Assembly: GCF_946221105.1 (NCBI RefSeq)
Contig: NZ_CAMICL010000042.1
Span: 1 to 17,788, forward strand
DNA from: an uncultured Corynebacterium sp.
GTDB lineage: Bacteria > Actinomycetota > Actinomycetes > Mycobacteriales > Mycobacteriaceae
Direction: 5' to 3'
DNA length: 17,788 nt
Shown here: piece by piece, positions 13,538 through 17,788 of the stretch
Layout: each line of letters starts with the position of its first letter
Position numbering within the stretch: the first letter of the stretch is position 1
The notes under the pieces: generated by a model
What the model was told of the DNA's origin: nothing
The model's database searches: none
Seen by the model: only the letters and a program-made list of their open reading frames with translations
Made by a program: the position numbers and the translations under genes

Positions 13538-14005
13538 GTGAATATCTACCGCCGTTGTTGCCGCCCCGGGTGCGGCCGGCCCGCCGTGGCCACGCTGATC
13601 TACGCGTACGCGGATTCGACGGCAGTGGTCGGGCCGCTCGCGCCCGCCCCGGACCCGCACGCCTGGGATCTGTGCGAGCGCCATTCCGCGCACATCACCG
13701 CCCCGGTGGGCTGGGAGCTGGTCCGCGTCGAACACGTCGAACTCGACGACGACGATCTGGACGAGGAGAACACCGACATCACCGCACTCGCGGAGGCGGT
13801 GCGCGAGGCAGGGCGGGTAACTACCGGGCTGGTGGAAACCGGCCAGGACCCGATCGAGTACTCGGCGGACAAGGACTTCAACAACCCGGACACTTCCAAC
13901 CACCCGGTGCACCGCACGAAGCGGGTGGAGGAGCAGATCGCGGCGGCCAAGGCGGCGCGGCGCTCCCACCTGCGCATTGTGCCTGACCCGGAGACGGAGC
14001 AGTAG
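13538..14005 (+). CDS. DUF3499-family protein with putative zinc site
   Basis: A 155-residue actinobacterial protein of the DUF3499 family, function unknown. The N-terminal half has Cys7, Cys8 and Cys12 (RRCCRPGC), then Cys46 and His49 (WDLCERHS), which could form a treble-clef-like zinc site; DLCERHSAHITAPVGWELVR (44-63) is the family's most typical segment. The C-terminal half is acidic then basic and low in structure (DDDDLDEEN at 73-81). The protein has no signal peptide and should be cytoplasmic. It lies just before manB, as its homologue does in M. tuberculosis (Rv3258c beside Rv3257c). manB starts 18 bp after its stop. Confidence 0.85.
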   Translation: MNIYRRCCRPGCGRPAVATLIYAYADSTAVVGPLAPAPDPHAWDLCERHSAHITAPVGWELVRVEHVELDDDDLDEENTDITALAEAVREAGRVTTGLVETGQDPIEYSADKDFNNPDTSNHPVHRTKRVEEQIAAAKAARRSHLRIVPDPETEQ

Positions 14006-14010
14006 CGCGA

Positions 14011-14016
14011 TAAGAT
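14011..14016 (+). promoter_or_regulatory. -10 element of manB (leaderless)
   Basis: TAAGAT ends 7 nt before the manB ATG at 14024, within the 18-bp gap after the DUF3499 gene. No ribosome binding site fits in that gap. Confidence 0.55.
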
Positions 14017-14023
14017 ACCGCGC

Positions 14024-15394
14024 ATGGCTATTGAGCACACGAACGAGACGCTGAAGAGCGTTATCAAGGCGTACGACGTCCGCGGCGTTGTCGGCGAGAC
14101 CATCGACGAGGACTTCGTCCGCACCGCGGGCGCGGCGTTCGCGCACATCCTGCGCGGGGAAGGCGAGACCCGCATCGCGGTCGGCCACGACATGCGCCCG
14201 TCCTCGCCGGCGCTTGCAGACGCCTTCGCGCAAGGCGCCGCCAGCCAGGGAATCAACGTGACCCTGCTAGGTCTGACGTCCACCGACGAGCTGTACTTCG
14301 TCGCCGGCACCCAGCGCTGCGCGGGCGCGATGTTCACCGCCTCGCACAACCCGGCCCAGTACAACGGCATCAAGCTCTGCCGCGCGGGTGCCACCCCGGT
14401 GTCCACGGACACGGGCCTGGGCGAGATCGCCCGCATGATCCTCGAGGGTGTGCCGGGGTACGAGGGGGAAGCGGGAGCCGTCGATAAGCATGATGCCCTG
14501 GAGGAATACGCCTCCTACCTGCGCGAGCTTGTGCCGGTGCCCACGCGCCGCAAGCTCGTCGTCGCGGTGGACGCGGCCAACGGCATGGCCGGCATGACGG
14601 TGCCGGCGGTGCTGGGGGACATGGACATCCGCCCGCTGTACTTCGAGCTCGACGGCACCTTCCCCAACCACGAGGCGAACCCGCTGGACCCGAAGAACCT
14701 GGTGGACCTGCAGAAGTTCACCGTGGAGCAGGGCGCAGACATCGGCCTGGCCTTCGACGGCGACGCGGACCGCTGCTTCGTGGTGGACGAGCGCGGCGAG
14801 GCCGTCTCGCCGTCCGCGATCACCGCGCTGATCGCCACCCGCACGCTCGAGCAGCACCCGGGCGCGACCATCATCCACAACCTGATCACCTCCCGCGCCG
14901 TGCCGGAACTGATCAAAGAGCACGGCGGCAAGGCGGTGCGCACCCGCGTCGGCCACTCCTACATCAAGGCACAGATGGCGGAGCACTCCGCGCTGTTCGG
15001 CGGCGAGCACTCCGCGCACTACTACTTCTCCGAGTTCTTCAACGCCGACTCCGGCCTGGTGGCCGCGCTGCACGTGCTGGCCGCGCTGGCGGAGCAGGAC
15101 GCGCCGCTGAGCGAGCTGATGGCGCAGTACGAGCGCTACACCGCCTCCGGCGAGATCAACTCCGAGGTCGCCGACCAGGCCGCGGCCACGCAGCGCGTGG
15201 TGGATGCGTTCAAAGACCGCGCCGAATCCGTGGACACCCTCGACGGCGTGACCGTGCAGCTGAAGGACTCCAAGGCGTGGTTCAACGTGCGCGCCTCCAA
15301 CACCGAGCCGCTGCTGCGCCTGAACGCCGAGGCGCCGACGCGCGAAGAAGTCGATGCGCTGACGGAGGAAATCCTCGGCATCATCCGCGCATAA
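14024..15394 (+). CDS. manB: Phosphomannomutase
   Basis: Alpha-D-phosphohexomutase that interconverts mannose-6-phosphate and mannose-1-phosphate, the step between ManA and ManC. It has 456 residues and all four domains. Markers are YDVRGVVGETIDE (17-29), the phosphoserine loop TASHNP (105-110, Ser107), the magnesium loop DGDADR (245-250), the sugar-recognition loop GGEHSAHYY (326-334) and the phosphate-binding RASNTEPLLR (423-432). GEHSAHYY is the form usual for mannose/glucose enzymes, which separates it from GlmM. The same gene is also called pmmA. The start is supported by TAAGAT 7 nt upstream. Confidence 0.94.
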   Translation: MAIEHTNETLKSVIKAYDVRGVVGETIDEDFVRTAGAAFAHILRGEGETRIAVGHDMRPSSPALADAFAQGAASQGINVTLLGLTSTDELYFVAGTQRCAGAMFTASHNPAQYNGIKLCRAGATPVSTDTGLGEIARMILEGVPGYEGEAGAVDKHDALEEYASYLRELVPVPTRRKLVVAVDAANGMAGMTVPAVLGDMDIRPLYFELDGTFPNHEANPLDPKNLVDLQKFTVEQGADIGLAFDGDADRCFVVDERGEAVSPSAITALIATRTLEQHPGATIIHNLITSRAVPELIKEHGGKAVRTRVGHSYIKAQMAEHSALFGGEHSAHYYFSEFFNADSGLVAALHVLAALAEQDAPLSELMAQYERYTASGEINSEVADQAAATQRVVDAFKDRAESVDTLDGVTVQLKDSKAWFNVRASNTEPLLRLNAEAPTREEVDALTEEILGIIRA

Positions 15395-15398
15395 GCTT

Positions 15399-15418
15399 CC
15401 CCGCGTACGCTCGCGGGG
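15399..15418 (+). promoter_or_regulatory. -10 element in a hairpin loop before the TobH-like gene
   Basis: TACGCT (15406-15411) ends 8 nt before the ATG at 15420. It forms the loop of a perfect 7-bp hairpin (CCCCGCG at 15399-15405, CGCGGGG at 15412-15418). The hairpin could act on read-through RNA from manB; there is no T-run. Confidence 0.45.
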
Positions 15419-15419
15419 T

Positions 15420-16418
15420 ATGAGCGGATTTTCCAGGGAAGACGCCCTGTTTTTCGACATCGCCCACGAGGGCGCCCAGCTCCGCGCCGTGGGCCAGGCG
15501 GTGCACTCGCTTGCGGAGCTGCACGGGCTTGAGCCTCGCAGCGTGGTCGTGCTGGCCACCGACCAGGTCGCGGCGGCCGCGGCGCGGGCGGTGGTGGCGT
15601 TCGCCGCCCCGCTCGAGGTGCCGGTTGTGGTCGCCGAGGTGCTGCCGGCGTACGTCGGCGCGCTCGATGTCGTGGTGGTTGTGGGCGACAACGCTGGCCG
15701 CGAAGAGGATCTTCGCGGGCTGACTACCGCAGCTGACCGCGGCGCCGAAACCATCCTCGCTGGCCCGAATACGGGGCCCTTGCTTGACGACGCACCACAG
15801 GCCACCACCGTCATCCCCGCCCTGCCCGACACCGCCGGTGCCTCCCCGCTGCGCACCTGCGCCGTCGTCGGCGCCGTGCTGCTCGCGCTGCGCCAGCCGG
15901 CCGAAGTGGTGGCGGAACGCTTCGAGCTTCTGGCGTCGGAGGTCGACGCCGAGCTGGAGGCTGTCTCGCCGCGTCGCGACGTGGCGGTCAACGCCGCGCG
16001 CAAACTGCGTGCCCAAGTTGACGGCGCCCGCGTGCTGCACACCGGATTCGGCCCGGCGGGCAGCGCGGTGGCGAAGCTGGTTGCGGCGCTGTGGTCCACG
16101 CACGGCATCCCCGCCTCCTTTGTGGACTCGCGGGAGCTTGCTTTTGCCGTCGAGCGTGCTCAGGAGGGCAATTCTGCCGCCGTCGCGGACGATATCTTCC
16201 ACGACCCCTACCTCGACGGCCCCGCGAAGCTGGTAGGTTTAACAACCGTTGTTTGGTCGTGCGAGGCCACCGATCCGGTGGTCCCGGCAGGCAGCCAGAT
16301 CGAATCCGTGGAGACCGAAGCGGATGATCCGGCGGCCCGTGCGGCGCGCCTGGTTACCCGGGCCTACGCGGCGACGGCGCTTGCCGCCGATGCCGATGCC
16401 GCCGCCACGGAGGAGTAG
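15420..16418 (+). CDS. TobH-like SIS-domain protein
   Basis: A 332-residue actinobacterial protein annotated in relatives (M. tuberculosis Rv3256c) as TobH-like. It looks like a duplicated sugar-isomerase (SIS) fold: a first half with SVVVLATDQVAAAAARAVVAF and VVVVVGDN..GREEDL, and a second half with HTGFGPAGSAVAKLVAALW and DSRELAFAVE. This is the arrangement of bifunctional phosphoglucose/phosphomannose isomerases, but I see no clear catalytic Glu/His set, so activity is doubtful. Its fixed place between manB and manA suggests a role in mannose metabolism. The tail is Ala/Asp-rich. manA starts 10 bp after its stop and has its own ribosome binding site there. Confidence 0.8.
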   Translation: MSGFSREDALFFDIAHEGAQLRAVGQAVHSLAELHGLEPRSVVVLATDQVAAAAARAVVAFAAPLEVPVVVAEVLPAYVGALDVVVVVGDNAGREEDLRGLTTAADRGAETILAGPNTGPLLDDAPQATTVIPALPDTAGASPLRTCAVVGAVLLALRQPAEVVAERFELLASEVDAELEAVSPRRDVAVNAARKLRAQVDGARVLHTGFGPAGSAVAKLVAALWSTHGIPASFVDSRELAFAVERAQEGNSAAVADDIFHDPYLDGPAKLVGLTTVVWSCEATDPVVPAGSQIESVETEADDPAARAARLVTRAYAATALAADADAAATEE

Positions 16419-16428
16419 AAGGAGAACC

Positions 16429-17610
16429 ATGGAGCACCTCGAAGGAGCTCTGCGCCCCTACCCCTGGGGCTCCCACACGTTGATCGCCCAGCTGCGTGGC
16501 GAGCCTTCGCCGAGCCCGCAGCCGCAGGCGGAACTCTGGTTCGGCGCCCACCCGGCCGCCCCGGCGAAGGTGAACGGGCAAGGCCTGGACGAGGCCATCG
16601 TCGCCGACCCGGCCGCCGCGCTGGGCAAGCGCGTGCAAGATGCGCACGGCGACCAGCTGCCGTTTCTGGTCAAGCTGCTCGCCGCAGCTGCGCCCTTGAG
16701 CATCCAGGCCCACCCCTCGCTGGAACAGGCCCAGGAAGGCTTCGCGCGCGAAAACGCCGAAGGCATTGCGCTGAACAGCCCGAACCGCAACTACAAGGAT
16801 CCGAACCACAAGCCCGAGCTCATTGTCGCGCTGACCGAGTTCCGTGCGCTCGCCGGGTTCCGCCCGGTGCCGGACACCGCCGCGTTTTTCGCCGAGCTCG
16901 GCAGCGCGGAGCTGGACCGCTACGCCACCTTGCTGCCCACGGACGGCGAGGGGGATCTGCGCGCGTTGTTCACCACGCTCATCTCCCTGCCGCACCAGCC
17001 GAGGGTGGAGTTGATCGAATCGGTTGCGCGTGCGGCGGCGGAGCTCGTCGATAAGCGCACAGCCCCTGCGTGGATGGTGGAGGCCGCCGAGGTCTACCTC
17101 GAGCTCAACCGGGCCTACCCGGGCGATGTGGGCGTGCTGGCGGCGCTGCTGCTCAACGTGCTCACCCTTGCGCCTGGCGAGGCGGCGTTTCTGCGCGCCG
17201 GCCAGCTCCACGCCTACCTGTCCGGTCTGGGCGTGGAGGTGATGGCCAACTCCGACAACGTGTTGCGCGGCGGGCTGACCACAAAGCACGTGGACGTGCC
17301 CGAGCTGGTGAAAGTGCTGGACTTCAGCACCCTGGAAAATCCGCGGGCGGAGGTGGCCCCGTCGCACGGCGGAGTGGAGTTCCAGCTTCCGGTGGACAGT
17401 TTCGCGGTGCGGGTGCATTCGCTTGACGACGGCGACACGCTGGCCGTCGACGAAGACGGCCCCGCGATTGTGCTGTGCACCTCCGGGACCGTGCGCGGCG
17501 CCGACGGGTTCACGCTGTCCCAGGGCAACGGCGCTTGGGTGCCGGCAAACGAAGGTGCAGTGGGGCTGACCGCCGCGGGCGCGGCCCAGGTGTTTGTGGC
17601 GACCGCCTAG
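16429..17610 (+). CDS. manA: Mannose-6-phosphate isomerase, class I
   Basis: Zinc enzyme that interconverts fructose-6-phosphate and mannose-6-phosphate, supplying the mannose pathway of manB and manC. The 393 residues are typical. Zinc ligands are visible as Gln93 and His95 (SIQAHPS), Glu130 (NHKPEL) and His261 (QLHAYLSG). The catalytic Arg is Arg280 in NSDNVLRGG, followed by LTTKHVDVPEL (283-293). The N-terminal PYPWGS (10-15) is also typical. The ATG is preceded by AAGGAG with 4-nt spacing, directly after the TobH-like stop; the open frame upstream to 16249 overlaps that gene in another frame. Bases 17319-17353 inside this gene recur in inverted orientation at the window end. Confidence 0.95.
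   Translation: MEHLEGALRPYPWGSHTLIAQLRGEPSPSPQPQAELWFGAHPAAPAKVNGQGLDEAIVADPAAALGKRVQDAHGDQLPFLVKLLAAAAPLSIQAHPSLEQAQEGFARENAEGIALNSPNRNYKDPNHKPELIVALTEFRALAGFRPVPDTAAFFAELGSAELDRYATLLPTDGEGDLRALFTTLISLPHQPRVELIESVARAAAELVDKRTAPAWMVEAAEVYLELNRAYPGDVGVLAALLLNVLTLAPGEAAFLRAGQLHAYLSGLGVEVMANSDNVLRGGLTTKHVDVPELVKVLDFSTLENPRAEVAPSHGGVEFQLPVDSFAVRVHSLDDGDTLAVDEDGPAIVLCTSGTVRGADGFTLSQGNGAWVPANEGAVGLTAAGAAQVFVATA
17319..17353 (+). repeat. Inverted repeat, copy inside manA
   Basis: These 35 bases code for DFSTLENPRAE of ManA and are identical to the reverse complement of 17754-17788. After one mismatch the next six bases (17355-17360) match as well. Confidence 0.9.
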
Positions 17611-17615
17611 CCGCT

Positions 17616-17630
17616 GCCGAGTTTTTCGGC
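17616..17630. terminator. Weak hairpin between manA and the convergent gene
   Basis: GCCGA and TCGGC enclose the loop GTTTT in the 21-bp space between two convergent stops. The 5-bp stem has no T-run after it, so terminator function is only possible. Confidence 0.25.
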
Positions 17631-17631
17631 G

Positions 17632-17788
17632 CTACTTGGTCTCGCGACCGGTGATCTTGTCGAACACGTCGCGCGCCGTCATGCCGTCTTTTTCCTGCGG
17701 GTAGCCCGCAACGTCTTCCTTGCCGGCCACGCGCGTGGGGGCGGCGGGGGCCTCCTCCGCCCGCGGATTTTCCAGGGTGCTGAAGTCC
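17632..17788 (-). CDS. C-terminal end of an unidentified protein (partial)
   Basis: The last 51 codons and a TAG stop of a minus-strand gene that enters from beyond the window. The tail reads DFSTLENPRAEEAPAAPTRV, then GYPQEKDGMTARDVFDKITG and ends RETK. It has a charged, Ala/Pro-containing segment and no membrane or catalytic motif, so I cannot name it; a cytoplasmic tail of a transporter would fit but is a guess. Its first 11 visible residues are identical to an internal ManA segment at both DNA and protein level, so this end of the window may be a natural duplication or an assembly join. The stop converges on manA with 21 bp between. Confidence 0.55.
   Translation of the reverse strand, partial: DFSTLENPRAEEAPAAPTRVAGKEDVAGYPQEKDGMTARDVFDKITGRETK
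17754..17788 (-). repeat. Inverted repeat, copy at the window end
   Basis: The reverse complement equals 17319-17353 of manA over 35 bases, up to the very last base of the window, so the true length of the repeat cannot be seen. Confidence 0.9.

Noticed and set aside
14267..16108. Minus-strand open frame of 613 codons opposite manB and the TobH-like gene
   Set aside because: Shadow of two conserved plus-strand genes; no domain and no promoter.

Overview
The window is a high-GC actinobacterial chromosome segment, most likely from a Corynebacterium. The evidence is the gene set, the order of its right half (lcp, wbbL, manC, whcD, DUF3499, manB, a TobH-like gene, manA) and the very common leaderless starts. 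Mycobacterium tuberculosis has nearly the same order around Rv3255c-Rv3268. There, F420 genes (fbiA/fbiB) lie between the manC and whiB2 homologues and rmlD lies beside wbbL1. All three are missing here. I see no rRNA, tRNA, CRISPR array or complete insertion sequence.

Layout. Positions 1-243 are intergenic and hold three tandem 23-bp repeats and the katE terminator. A large-subunit catalase (katE, minus) diverges from birA (plus), which is followed by a small membrane PH-domain protein. An acetolactate decarboxylase gene (budA, minus) diverges from purK-purE (plus), and a DUF218/YdcF-family gene overlaps the purE end. Next is a low-GC toxin-antitoxin pair bracketed by two copies of the ydcF 3' end. 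Four minus-strand genes follow: a small secreted protein, a TIGR03089 protein, a 39-residue membrane peptide and a LytR-CpsA-Psr ligase. From about 10.3 kb the plus strand carries wbbL, manC, whcD, DUF3499, manB, the TobH-like gene and manA, with one minus-strand zincin-like gene between whcD and DUF3499. The window ends inside an unidentified minus-strand gene.

How the genes work together. manA and manB convert fructose-6-phosphate to mannose-6-phosphate and then mannose-1-phosphate, and manC makes GDP-mannose for lipoglycans and glycolipids. WbbL builds the rhamnose part of the linker between peptidoglycan and arabinogalactan, and the LCP protein joins arabinogalactan to peptidoglycan. WhcD, a WhiB2-type regulator linked to cell division, sits among these envelope genes. 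purK/purE supply one step of purine synthesis and birA charges biotin enzymes such as acyl-CoA carboxylases.

Most notable observations: (1) a toxin-antitoxin cassette flanked by a 59-bp imperfect duplication of the ydcF 3' end; (2) 35 exact bases of manA repeated in inverted orientation, in the same codon frame, at the last base of the window; (3) three tandem GTCACA-type 9-bp repeats upstream of whcD that resemble MtrA boxes; (4) an 18-bp perfect inverted repeat inside the coding end of the zincin-like gene that could terminate whcD; (5) TANNNT -10 elements 6-10 nt before the start codon of 12 genes, indicating leaderless mRNAs; (6) a 39-residue membrane ORF.
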